DNA of 63,565 nucleotides. Origin: an uncultured Francisellaceae bacterium. GTDB lineage: Bacteria; Pseudomonadota; Gammaproteobacteria; UBA6186; Azoamicaceae. Below are positions 54,772 through 63,565 of this stretch, piece by piece. A model generated the notes under the pieces. The model worked only from the letters and a program-made list of their open reading frames with translations, had not been told where the DNA came from and made no database searches. The stretch is from the NCBI GenBank assembly GCA_945956915.1, contig CAMFJH010000010.1:1-63565 (forward strand), read 5' to 3'. The number at the start of each line of letters is the position of its first letter. Within the stretch, counting starts at the first letter, position 1. Made by a program: the position numbers and the translations under genes.

Positions 54772-57264
54772 ATGAGTTGTACGTTTGAAGAAACTAAGCA
54801 AGCATTAGAATTTAATGTAGTATCCCATAAAAGAGCCTATGCACATTCCCCTCTTTTTTATCTTATAACAGAACTTTTAAAAGATGCATCCGATCCTTTG
54901 CATAGACTTTTAATTGCAGCTAATATTAAAAAAATTGCTGAAGACTCCGCTTTTTTGCTGAGTATTGCTTCTTCTACCAAGCATACACCACTATCTTTTT
55001 CAGGATATCGTTTTAGTGAACGACATTACCGTTTTGATCAGTTTTATAAAACAAACATACAAACCCAACATGGTCTTTCGCCTTTACACTACACAGAAAC
55101 TTATATGTCTGATGTACCGGGAATGCCTGATATTGTGATTCATGTATACTTAACGATTCAAGGACATATTTTATATGTGGATTCTTCTAAACCTTTATCT
55201 ATTCAAGAAGAAAAAATTATAGAAAATAATGTTGCACATTCTAAATCCATAGTCTCTAAACTCATTGATGAAAATAACCAGCGTTTATTAAACGTATTAG
55301 CGGCAGCAAATGAGAGTGAAGCAAATTTAAAAAGCATGAGTCTGTCTTTAAACACACCGAATGAATTAGCAAGGTATATTGATGCTTGTAATCGCTTTAC
55401 TCAAGAAATTGCACAAGTGAATTTATACAGTGAAAATCCCGATCCCAGAGCTGTATCGATTTTTAATACACTTCCCAGCTTGAATAAACGTTTAGAGCTC
55501 TTAAAAAAATTATCTAAACCTTTAAGAACTGATAAACCCATTGAACATTTAAACGAGCCTGCAAATACTGAAACTACTGCCAACATCGGCATCATTGAAT
55601 TAGACGGCGTGGCGCTTTTAATCAAAGATACAATCCAAAACTTAAAACAATATTTAGAACGTCTTAACTTAAACAAAACCAATTGCCCTACTCGTTGTAT
55701 AAACAATCCAAACTTGGATGAAATATCACAAACTTACCCATTACTTGAAGAAATAAAACAATATCTATTAATTGCTCTGTGCTTACCTTTGGAAATTGAT
55801 AAAAAAACCATGAATTCTATTAATGAAGCTTGGAAGACATTGCAAAATAAAATAACTGAATATGATAAATATTATTTAAATGTTTTAATGACAGCAGCCA
55901 AAAATGGTAATATCTCTATATTTGAACCCTTGTTTTTCTTAATTGAGCAAAATATACCCGAAAATTTTTATGAGCAATTACTCGATGCTTTAATTGAATG
56001 TAGAAAAAAATCTAAAGTCGATAGCCTTATAAAAACGTGTGAGTTTCTAAATACACATTCAGTATTATACAAAATGGGAGTTTTCAAGTTCTGTAAAGAA
56101 AGGAAATATCCCAAAAGCTTTCAAGACATGAATCGACTCTTATCTCGTTCAGCGTTCGAGGCCGATGTTGAAATCTCTACATTGTGTAAGCTCTATTTAG
56201 AAAACCATTTTAGTGCTTTTGAAATCTTACTAAAACATGGGGCAAATGCAAACTCATGGTCTTTTCAATATGCTAAGTCTACTATAAAAAACTATACTCT
56301 TTTTTATATGGCTGCTATCTTTAGAACCTTAAATTATTCTCAATATTTCTCAACATTATTAAAATACGGTGCAAATCCCAATCTTAAACTTTATGAAGAT
56401 ATTAAAAAAATGCGATTTTCTTTAGATTTAAAAGATACCATCCAGGCAAAAAAATTAGCTAAACCTCATCAACCTATAGCAATCCTTAATCAAACACATG
56501 ATAAAGGAGGTCAAGTGCTTTCTATTTTAGAATCTTTAAATGCATCGGATGAGTTGGAATTATTACTTCCCTACACAAATGCTGATATTTTAGCACTCGT
56601 CCTATCTGATTTAATTAACATGGATATCTTTATAACAAGAATCAACACTTCTACACACCCCATACTTAGGTTTGTAGGCAGTTTAGAAGAAGCAAATACT
56701 ATTTTACCAACAGTTGTGCAAAAAGAATCCTTTATGGGATTCGTGATTTACCCTAATACATCTAAAGATACTACAAGCAACCTTTTTAAAAACAAATCAA
56801 TGTATGTGCAAAAAATATTAGAATGCCTTCAAGAAAAAGTAAACCCTAATTTGCTAAGCGAATTAGAATTTGAACAAGGATATGAATTATTGTTTGATAG
56901 CGGTGTATGTGCAAAAATTAAAGACAAGACCTTCGAGGCTTACGTGCGTTTTTTAGCTTGTGAATTTATGATAACAGCAAGACTACCATTATTAAATACA
57001 GAAAATCAGTATACGCTTTTAACAAAGCATACTTCTGAACTAAGCTCTAAATTAATCGAGGTTTCTAGGCAATTATACAATAAAATACTTTCAACTGCTC
57101 AGTTACAAGATAAATTAGCTGTATGGGCAATAAGGGCATTGGAATGCCAGCGTATGCAAGCTCCACCTCAGTCCCCCACTGTTTTACTCTCTGTTTCAGA
57201 AACTAAGGAGCAAAAAGAAATGTCTGTGAATAAAAAAAAGGGACCTAAGAAAAAAAAGAAGTGA
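54772..57264 (+). CDS. ankyrin-containing protein with poly-lysine tail (830 aa), candidate effector
   Basis: Start placed at the ATG at 54772, 6 bases after AAGGAG; an ATG 15 bases earlier overlaps that ribosome binding site. Two ankyrin-like repeats near residues 480-545 (LYLENHFSAFEILLKHGANA and YFSTLLKYGANPNL). The N-terminal 200 residues are not recognised. The end, NKKKGPKKKKK, is strongly basic and would work as a nuclear localisation or membrane-charge signal in a eukaryotic cell. No signal peptide, so export would need a T4SS. Single gene, next to another candidate effector. Confidence 0.65.
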   Translation: MSCTFEETKQALEFNVVSHKRAYAHSPLFYLITELLKDASDPLHRLLIAANIKKIAEDSAFLLSIASSTKHTPLSFSGYRFSERHYRFDQFYKTNIQTQHGLSPLHYTETYMSDVPGMPDIVIHVYLTIQGHILYVDSSKPLSIQEEKIIENNVAHSKSIVSKLIDENNQRLLNVLAAANESEANLKSMSLSLNTPNELARYIDACNRFTQEIAQVNLYSENPDPRAVSIFNTLPSLNKRLELLKKLSKPLRTDKPIEHLNEPANTETTANIGIIELDGVALLIKDTIQNLKQYLERLNLNKTNCPTRCINNPNLDEISQTYPLLEEIKQYLLIALCLPLEIDKKTMNSINEAWKTLQNKITEYDKYYLNVLMTAAKNGNISIFEPLFFLIEQNIPENFYEQLLDALIECRKKSKVDSLIKTCEFLNTHSVLYKMGVFKFCKERKYPKSFQDMNRLLSRSAFEADVEISTLCKLYLENHFSAFEILLKHGANANSWSFQYAKSTIKNYTLFYMAAIFRTLNYSQYFSTLLKYGANPNLKLYEDIKKMRFSLDLKDTIQAKKLAKPHQPIAILNQTHDKGGQVLSILESLNASDELELLLPYTNADILALVLSDLINMDIFITRINTSTHPILRFVGSLEEANTILPTVVQKESFMGFVIYPNTSKDTTSNLFKNKSMYVQKILECLQEKVNPNLLSELEFEQGYELLFDSGVCAKIKDKTFEAYVRFLACEFMITARLPLLNTENQYTLLTKHTSELSSKLIEVSRQLYNKILSTAQLQDKLAVWAIRALECQRMQAPPQSPTVLLSVSETKEQKEMSVNKKKGPKKKKK

Positions 57265-57323
57265 TGCAGTTTATTTAAGGGTAAAATAGCTAACTCTTTT
57301 TGCAATAATTTAATTTCCAAGTA

Positions 57324-57515
57324 TTATGACTTGCTACTTTTTGGGCTGTTGATTTTTGACAATTCCATTTTTTCTTTAGGCTCACTCAAAGTTTGAGAAC
57401 GATAATGGATGTTTAGATTTTTGTCTGGCAGAGGCTTAGATATCATCGTAGAAAATCGCTCCTGATCTTCAGCAGAAAGATCTTTTTTGAAATTTTCTAT
57501 TACGTTTAAATTTAG
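57324..57515 (-). pseudogene. in-frame C-terminal extension of the giant repeat protein beyond a stop
   Basis: Directly after the TAA of the giant gene the same frame continues for 63 sense codons (LNLNVIENFKKDLSAEDQER, then FSTMISKPLPDKNLNIHYRS, EPKEKMELSKINSPK) to a TAA at 57324-57326. The composition is protein-like. This looks like the original C-terminus, cut off by one nonsense change, or read through at low level. Confidence 0.5.
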
Positions 57516-60500
57516 TTATCCTTTATCTAACAATTTAAAAATCAAATTTGAATACTTGGTGTTTCTTGCCAGATTATCTAGCCAATTCATATCATCATAA
57601 GATTTATTGAGTTTTTTTAGAAGAGATAGTTTCTCTTCATCACTATTAGGCCGATATGCTTGTCTTGTTTCAAAAATTTTCAATAAAATATCGGCATCCA
57701 AATTTTTAATGACTGCTTCATAAAATGCTTCAGGACATACAAATGAATAATCAAGAAGATGGGTTATTACTTTATCCGTTTTTTCAGCATTATAAGGTGG
57801 AAAGCGCAATTCAGAATAGATACGCTCTATAATATCTTCTAGCTTAAAAGCCTGCTTTGCTTGATTTGTGCAAAGATCAGAGTTTATCAGTAAATATATT
57901 AATTCTAAGTTTCCAAGTTGGCAGGCTACATTAACAGTATGCTGAAAATTGCTTAACTCTTCATAAAGTATAGTTTGTTCTTGCATGGATTTTTTTATTA
58001 TCTCTTTAGCTACTTCAATATAACCCTTTTTAATGGCAATATCTAATGCATTGTCAGGAAGCCAAGAAAAATGGGGGTATTTGCTACTTTCTATGTTATA
58101 TTGCAGATTAAAGTTTTTTACTCCTGCTTGAATAAGTATTAAAGCAATCTCTGGGTGCCCAGCCCTTAATGCAGCAATCAATGGCGTTTTTTGAATTTTT
58201 TCTTTGTGCATAAATGGGGAGTCCAGTGATTCATAATTTACATATATTTGATCCAGTGCTACTTTTTGTTCAATCATTTTCATAACAAGGTATTTTAATA
58301 AATTTTCACAGGCATACATGAAAGCAGATTTTTTATTTTTATTCAAATCCTGACTTAGATTCGATTTTCTTTCAAGTAAACTCATAGCCAATTTATCCAT
58401 TTTTATACAACAAGCAAACTCTAACAGTGAACCATTGAAATAATCAAAGCTAAAGCTATTACTACGACGTTGAACAAAATCTTCTGAATCTTCAAATTCG
58501 TAGGTATTTAGGATAGACAATAGTATCGCTTCAGTTCTCTGTAATTCAACAATAGAATTGATACTCATTGTTTTCAATTTGTTCGTTAAAGCATTTTGCA
58601 AAAAATTCTGACTAAACGCATATTGTGCTAACAACTCTTCAATAATATCACCAGCATCATTCTTAAGAGCTTTGATAAAAATATTTTCTAAAGCAACCGG
58701 CACTTTATTCTGCAAATCTATTTTAGCTTTATTTATGAAAACCAATAAATCTTTCATACTCTCGCTAAACCTTATATTCAAATCAGCTATCGCATTTAAA
58801 GCCTGAGTTAATATTGAATCATTAAAATGGCAAGCAGTTAATAATTTTTTGATAAAATCAAGATCGTTACATTTAGCTGCATTGAAAATAATATCATCTA
58901 GCATATTTAGATTAATTTTTTTGAGGTCTACTTTGTTGCGATTTAGTAAATCAAATAAATAAAGCACTATATCATTTTTTCTAGGATCTTTTATATTGGA
59001 TACTGAACTTAAAGCACTTGCTACTATCTGTTCGTCAAACTCATATTTAATTAATAATGAATTTATAAAACGTAAATCACCCTTAAAAGCACTGCTAATA
59101 ATCCAATTAAGTTTTTTTAAAATATTTCCGTCTATATTCTTGATATCAATTTTATTCAACAATGATAGAAAACTATCATAATTGTCGTTATAATATGCAT
59201 TACTTAAAGCATCTATTAATACTTGATTATTAAACTGATATACATTTAACAATTTATTAATAATTTCGTAAGAATGAATACCATTATGGTTTGCTTGCGC
59301 TTTAAGCTTAGTTTCTAGAAATGGGGTTATATTTTTCAGATCGATATCATTTTCTATTAAAAGTTCTAGCAAAATACTCCAATTCCCATTTAAATCTGCA
59401 TTGATAGCAGCTCGTGTTAATACTTCAGAGCTAAACCGATGTGTGCTTAATAATACCTTAACAACCCGCATAGACATATGATCAAAATTACGATTGAAAA
59501 CCTCTGTAAGAAGCATATTCAGGATTATCTCATTTATATTTTTTATAACAACTTTATCTGTATAAATAAGCGTTACTAAAGTAGTAACTAAAATCTTGAG
59601 ACTTTGCTTTGAACCCATAATAAAACTGATTTCAGTATTGTTGATTAGGTTTATAAAAAATTTATTTAAGACTGCAGAGTCTATGTTTTTGAGATCTATT
59701 TCTTTATTATTGATATAATATAGTAGGTGAAACACTAAAGCATTTTTTTGTGAAAGATCTGAATCCGATGCAAAGCTTAAAATACACGCTAGCAATTTCT
59801 CGTTAAACTCAGAAACTCTCAACAATATCAATAATGCTTCTATATTTTCATTGGTCTTTATTACTTTACTAATCATTTTAATAAGAATCATCGGCTCTAC
59901 ATTTTTTAGATTTATTTTATTTTCAGCTATTAACCTTAATAGCTGGTAAAACATATTGTCTGAAATGAACCTTTCTGTTTCAGATGCACAGCTCAAAGCA
60001 TGTACTATTAGCTTATCCTCAAAAGCGAATGTTTCTAAAATTTTTAAAATAATATGTGTGTCATAAATATAATCGGCAATAGTTTTTTCTAAAATTCCCG
60101 AATCAACATTTTTTATTTTTATTTTGTGATGTTTGATGAGGTCCAATAGATAGCTTAGCAATCTGGATTCATTTTTGTCAGATATTATATTTAAGGCTTG
60201 TATTAAAACTAAGTTCTTAGAAGCACCTGCCCTTAATAATAACTCTAAAATTCTAAAACATGTATTATTAAAACCGCTTGCAGCTATAATCTCGTTTATA
60301 ACCTTAGGTTCAAGATCCTTTAAAACTATTGAATTTTCATTCGCATTATTAAAATAAACAATCTCTTCCAATAGATGTTCAATTATTTTTATATCTTTTA
60401 ATTTTGATATTACATTTAAACATTCAATTAAAACTTTTTCATTAAACTGGCATTTTTTAAGTATAATATCCAGTATATAGATAATAAAAGACATATCTTT

Positions 60501-63458
60501 TTGTTTTGCATTCGATACTGAACTTAAAGCTTTTATCAACATTGTGTCGCTAAGCTTATAGGCGGCCAATAATGCTTCGAAAAGGTCTGTATTATGGCTG
60601 TTAGCTGCATATACACAAACCCATTCTAGCATTTCTGAAGCTATTACATTAAATTCTCTTTTATGAGCGAGGTCCAACAAATACAGGGTCGTGCCCTTTT
60701 GCCTTTTTTGAGGTGTAGAGCTTAAAGCTAAGATTAATGTTTCTTGCTTAAATATAAATCTATTAAAAAATTTATTTATAATTTCAATAGAATTATTTAC
60801 CACAGCATTTACGAAAATTTTATCTAAAATTTCCTGTTCTTCTTGGCTAAGCTTATTTGAATCTATTTTATTTATATGGGGCCACAAATATAAAACAATA
60901 ACATTATTATTCATTTCAGATGCTGCTAATATAGCATCCAGCATTTGTGCTTGGGTTAGTTCTCCATCATAAATTAAATTATCAAACAGTATATTTAAGG
61001 CTTGAGAATCTAATAATTTGAGAGATTCAAGCATACAAATAATTGGGTTATGTATCTTTGCAAACGGAATAATTTCTTTTAAAACGAGAGTTAACGTTTT
61101 ATGATGATCTTCTTTTCCCTTTTTCTTAAAATTTATCGCAAAAAGGTTTGTAAATCTTGCCAGTGCTATTATTATATTAGGATTATTAATTGAATACATA
61201 CATATATCACTCAAATTATTCCTAACGTACTCTGGGCTAGCTAAAAAACAGTGTGCATATATAAACAAGCGGGTGTTCTTAAGGTTAAACTTCGTCTGTG
61301 TCTTTTCTATTTTTTCTAGAGCGCTAATCAAGTTTTTAATAATAGCAGAACTTGATTCCAAAGTACCCGATAACAAACATAAATTCATATAATGTTCGAA
61401 AGACTTATGTGCTTCTTGTAAACTTAGGTTTCCCGCTTCTGAAATCAAGTAGAATGATTCATTGCCAACTTTAAGATCTGTCATAAATTGTTCTTCAAAC
61501 AGTGTTCTGTACACAGAACTTAAATCGGCTAATGTACTTTTTTTTACAACAGCCATATTTTGAATAAGAACGTGCTCATGTATTATGATATCTATTTTAT
61601 AATAAATTTTTAATAATTCATTGACATCTAAAAACCCTGATTTTCTAGATTCTTCCTGAAGATTTTGTAATAACTCAGCATTCATTTTATCCAAATTGAT
61701 TATATTAATTTTCTTATCCGTGTCTATATGCAAAGGTAAAACACTTTCGCTATATCCTAAAGCAAAGGTCCTGTCTTTAGTTGAATATAAGCCTGAGCCA
61801 AAGGAAGCCATGCCTTGGGTCGAATCACTGATATAAAAACCACCACGCATGATTGCGGGTATAACCGCTAATGGCGTTCCATGATAAACTATCCCTGCAT
61901 TTGTAAAATTTTCAATAAAAGTTTTAGTATCAATAAGTAAGGCGTTTATCTCTGATTCGTATTGCCCAGTTGCGGAAGTTTGAGCCAAAGGATTAAGATT
62001 TTGAACATATTTGGGTAAATGCACATTCATTCTGCCATCTTGTGCAGGTACAAATTGTTTAATAATTTCTAAAAATTTAAGCAAAACAATATTTTTTGGA
62101 TCTAGACGATGAATGAGATTATGCGCACCTTCAAAATTAGTATTCCTTCGCAGTTTTTCAAGTTGTTTATATGCTCTTGGTGCTAAAACAATCTTACCAT
62201 TGTTGTCTCGTTCAGCATGTTTTTCAATATTCTCAAGCTCTTGTAATATTACTGTAGCATCTAGCAATGTAACCGATGGATTTTCGAAAATAAATCTGAA
62301 CCCTCTTATGACACTTGCAATACGCCTAGGTATACTATCATCTATCTGTGATTCAAGGTATTCATAGTGCCCATGAATAAAACTTTCTACAATGCTTTGT
62401 TTTAGTTTTGCTTTTTCTTTTAAATCTAAGGGAGGCTCTATAAGTTTTTTTCCTTCTTTTAAAGACAGCTCGAAAGCAAGCCAATCCAAAGCACTACCGC
62501 CTTGTGACATGCTGCTTTTGGTTTGTTTAAAATACTCACTTACATCTCCAGGAGGTAATAAACTGTTTTTAAGTGTTTCTTCAATACCGCTCACATCAAA
62601 AAAATTTGCTGCACTGTTTAAAAATGTATCTCCGGCGTTTTGTATTTTTTGCTTGATATCTTCTATATTCAATTTGTGTTGTATTTTTATTACACGGTGT
62701 ATTTTTTGCAATTGTTCTGAATTTAATTCAGAGCCAGACTGTATAATTTTCGGCAAAAGCTCCCATTGTTTTTCATTTGATTTTTTTTGATTTATTATTG
62801 CAAGGTCTAAAACTTGTAATTGTTCAACAGAGAGTGGACTTTTATCGTATATAATTTGTTGTAATTCTTTTATTTCCTTAGTAGTTAATTGTCCAAAATT
62901 TTGTAAAGCTTGCTTTAAGCCTTTCCATTGTTTTTTGTCTAATGTATGCCCATTTTTTATGGCTTTATCTAAATTTGCTATTCGTTTTTTATCTATTTCC
63001 ACCAATTCATTTATTGTTTCTAATAATTTTTTTGATTCTATAAATTTTTTCCTGAGTAATTTAGGACTTAATTTATATAAAATATCCATGTCACTACCCA
63101 CTCCTAGAACCTCAGGGCTTTGAATTGCAGTTATTTGCTTTTTTAAGTTTTGCAACCAAAATTCTGGAGTTTTATTAAAATTCTTGAGAAAATCTTCTCT
63201 TTTTAAAATACTTTCAAATGCTTTCTGCTTTGCTTGTTCATTTTTTATAAATTCGAGTTCATCTAAAACTGATTTAAATATCTTGTCTTTATCTTTAGAT
63301 TTTTTAGAGGATTCTAATTCTTGTTCTAATACTTTTTGAATATTAATATATAATTGTTTATAAACAGAGCCTAATAAAGTACGAACTACTCCACCAGAAA
63401 GATATATTTCAAGAAAATAGTCATCTTTTGCATCGCTTTCTTGCAATGTCTGTTCCAT
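57516..63458 (-). CDS. giant repeat protein with PARP-like ADP-ribosyltransferase domain (1980 aa or more), candidate effector
   Basis: Residues 19-126 (YLSGGVVRTLLGS, then GVGSDMDILY) resemble the GG-x-VR...D-x-D elements of a nucleotidyltransferase fold, with a long insert. Residues 524-632 match a PARP-like transferase: IVYHGTPLAVIPAIMRGGFY (His526), ASFGSGLYSTKDRTFALGY (Tyr558, Tyr569) and IIHEHVLIQNMAVV (Glu628), that is an H-Y-E triad. From about 700 to 1650 there are irregular helical repeats of 35-60 residues (FNEKVLIECLNVISKLKD; 'LKNID'-type links). Near 1700-1850 there are ankyrin-type repeats (KTPLIAALRAGHPEIALILI). No signal peptide. A start upstream of the ATG is likely (ATT at 63527, see findings). 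Confidence 0.75.
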   Translation of the reverse strand: MEQTLQESDAKDDYFLEIYLSGGVVRTLLGSVYKQLYINIQKVLEQELESSKKSKDKDKIFKSVLDELEFIKNEQAKQKAFESILKREDFLKNFNKTPEFWLQNLKKQITAIQSPEVLGVGSDMDILYKLSPKLLRKKFIESKKLLETINELVEIDKKRIANLDKAIKNGHTLDKKQWKGLKQALQNFGQLTTKEIKELQQIIYDKSPLSVEQLQVLDLAIINQKKSNEKQWELLPKIIQSGSELNSEQLQKIHRVIKIQHKLNIEDIKQKIQNAGDTFLNSAANFFDVSGIEETLKNSLLPPGDVSEYFKQTKSSMSQGGSALDWLAFELSLKEGKKLIEPPLDLKEKAKLKQSIVESFIHGHYEYLESQIDDSIPRRIASVIRGFRFIFENPSVTLLDATVILQELENIEKHAERDNNGKIVLAPRAYKQLEKLRRNTNFEGAHNLIHRLDPKNIVLLKFLEIIKQFVPAQDGRMNVHLPKYVQNLNPLAQTSATGQYESEINALLIDTKTFIENFTNAGIVYHGTPLAVIPAIMRGGFYISDSTQGMASFGSGLYSTKDRTFALGYSESVLPLHIDTDKKINIINLDKMNAELLQNLQEESRKSGFLDVNELLKIYYKIDIIIHEHVLIQNMAVVKKSTLADLSSVYRTLFEEQFMTDLKVGNESFYLISEAGNLSLQEAHKSFEHYMNLCLLSGTLESSSAIIKNLISALEKIEKTQTKFNLKNTRLFIYAHCFLASPEYVRNNLSDICMYSINNPNIIIALARFTNLFAINFKKKGKEDHHKTLTLVLKEIIPFAKIHNPIICMLESLKLLDSQALNILFDNLIYDGELTQAQMLDAILAASEMNNNVIVLYLWPHINKIDSNKLSQEEQEILDKIFVNAVVNNSIEIINKFFNRFIFKQETLILALSSTPQKRQKGTTLYLLDLAHKREFNVIASEMLEWVCVYAANSHNTDLFEALLAAYKLSDTMLIKALSSVSNAKQKDMSFIIYILDIILKKCQFNEKVLIECLNVISKLKDIKIIEHLLEEIVYFNNANENSIVLKDLEPKVINEIIAASGFNNTCFRILELLLRAGASKNLVLIQALNIISDKNESRLLSYLLDLIKHHKIKIKNVDSGILEKTIADYIYDTHIILKILETFAFEDKLIVHALSCASETERFISDNMFYQLLRLIAENKINLKNVEPMILIKMISKVIKTNENIEALLILLRVSEFNEKLLACILSFASDSDLSQKNALVFHLLYYINNKEIDLKNIDSAVLNKFFINLINNTEISFIMGSKQSLKILVTTLVTLIYTDKVVIKNINEIILNMLLTEVFNRNFDHMSMRVVKVLLSTHRFSSEVLTRAAINADLNGNWSILLELLIENDIDLKNITPFLETKLKAQANHNGIHSYEIINKLLNVYQFNNQVLIDALSNAYYNDNYDSFLSLLNKIDIKNIDGNILKKLNWIISSAFKGDLRFINSLLIKYEFDEQIVASALSSVSNIKDPRKNDIVLYLFDLLNRNKVDLKKINLNMLDDIIFNAAKCNDLDFIKKLLTACHFNDSILTQALNAIADLNIRFSESMKDLLVFINKAKIDLQNKVPVALENIFIKALKNDAGDIIEELLAQYAFSQNFLQNALTNKLKTMSINSIVELQRTEAILLSILNTYEFEDSEDFVQRRSNSFSFDYFNGSLLEFACCIKMDKLAMSLLERKSNLSQDLNKNKKSAFMYACENLLKYLVMKMIEQKVALDQIYVNYESLDSPFMHKEKIQKTPLIAALRAGHPEIALILIQAGVKNFNLQYNIESSKYPHFSWLPDNALDIAIKKGYIEVAKEIIKKSMQEQTILYEELSNFQHTVNVACQLGNLELIYLLINSDLCTNQAKQAFKLEDIIERIYSELRFPPYNAEKTDKVITHLLDYSFVCPEAFYEAVIKNLDADILLKIFETRQAYRPNSDEEKLSLLKKLNKSYDDMNWLDNLARNTKYSNLIFKLLDKG

Positions 63459-63524
63459 ACGTTTGACAAGTGCATTAAAATAATCTTCATTTGTCAGTTC
63501 GCCTTCATCATGATCTGTTCCCGA

Positions 63525-63539
63525 AATTCCGGACTCCTT
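63525..63539 (-). promoter_or_regulatory. ribosome binding site and possible ATT start of the giant gene
   Basis: On the minus strand AAGGAG (63539-63534) is followed after 6 bases by ATT (63527-63525), which is in frame with the 1980-aa protein. The 23 extra codons (containing ISGTDHDEGELTNEDYFNAL) have protein-like composition and there is no ATG, GTG or TTG in frame before the ATG at 63458, which has no ribosome binding site. In-frame stops TAG TGA lie just upstream. Confidence 0.45.
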
Positions 63540-63565
63540 TCACTATGCAGCAAGAGCCATCATCT

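Overview
The window is AT-rich DNA, most likely from a gammaproteobacterium of the order Legionellales. Reasons: a conventional rluD/bamD chromosomal block, very large ankyrin and helical-repeat proteins with eukaryote-like catalytic or targeting motifs (a PARP-like domain, a CaaX box), and an F-type conjugative element carrying its own CsrA. The genus cannot be fixed from this sequence; a host-associated lineage such as Berkiella, Rickettsiella or Legionella is an inference.

Left part (1-4211): remnants and small unknown genes, then the decayed right end of a first integrative element: a csrA pseudogene, an AlpA/excisionase-like gene, a frameshifted tyrosine integrase, and a 3' piece of a tRNA-Arg gene at 4165-4211.

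Middle part (4188-51181): an integrated conjugative element of about 47 kb, bounded by identical 24-bp copies of the tRNA-Arg 3' region. It reads as cargo (Fic AMPylase-like protein, two unknown proteins, Rpn-like nuclease, ArdA antirestriction protein); a candidate oriT at about 9480-9800; a TraY-like tandem ribbon-helix-helix protein, a TraI relaxase-helicase with a C-terminal Toprim region, and TraD; a small membrane protein on the other strand where F carries exclusion genes; then, all on the minus strand, an apparently complete F-type T4SS (traA-L-E-K-B-V-C-trbI-trhF-like-traW-U-trbC-N-F-H-G). Upstream of traA lie a LuxR-type HTH protein, two phage-like replication proteins, a YdaS/Cro-like regulator and a divergent CI-like repressor with inverted-repeat operators. 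This resembles a phage lysogeny switch placed in front of a transfer operon. On the plus strand follow a three-gene cargo operon (two-TM sensor-like protein, exported STAND/NB-ARC-TPR protein, frameshifted HAD hydrolase), an ankyrin protein ending in CALM, a low-complexity protein, a DEAH helicase with ten tandem helicase-associated repeats, and the active-looking end module csrA-alpA-int next to an intact tRNA-Arg(UCG).

Right part (51210-63565): chromosomal genes (two lipoproteins, folB-like, rluD, bamD) followed by two large candidate effector genes. One is an 830-aa ankyrin protein with a poly-lysine tail. The other is a protein of about 1980-2000 aa with an NTase-like start, a PARP-like H-Y-E ADP-ribosyltransferase signature, a long helical-repeat region and ankyrin repeats; it may start at ATT and seems cut short by an in-frame stop.

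How the parts fit: the repressor/Cro pair probably decides between quiescence and expression of the replication and transfer genes. CsrA, AlpA and Int at the far end would control excision. RHH protein, TraI and TraD process and couple the DNA at oriT, and the T4SS exports it, with ArdA helping the DNA to establish. The tandem integrase modules show that the tRNA-Arg site was used at least twice by related elements.
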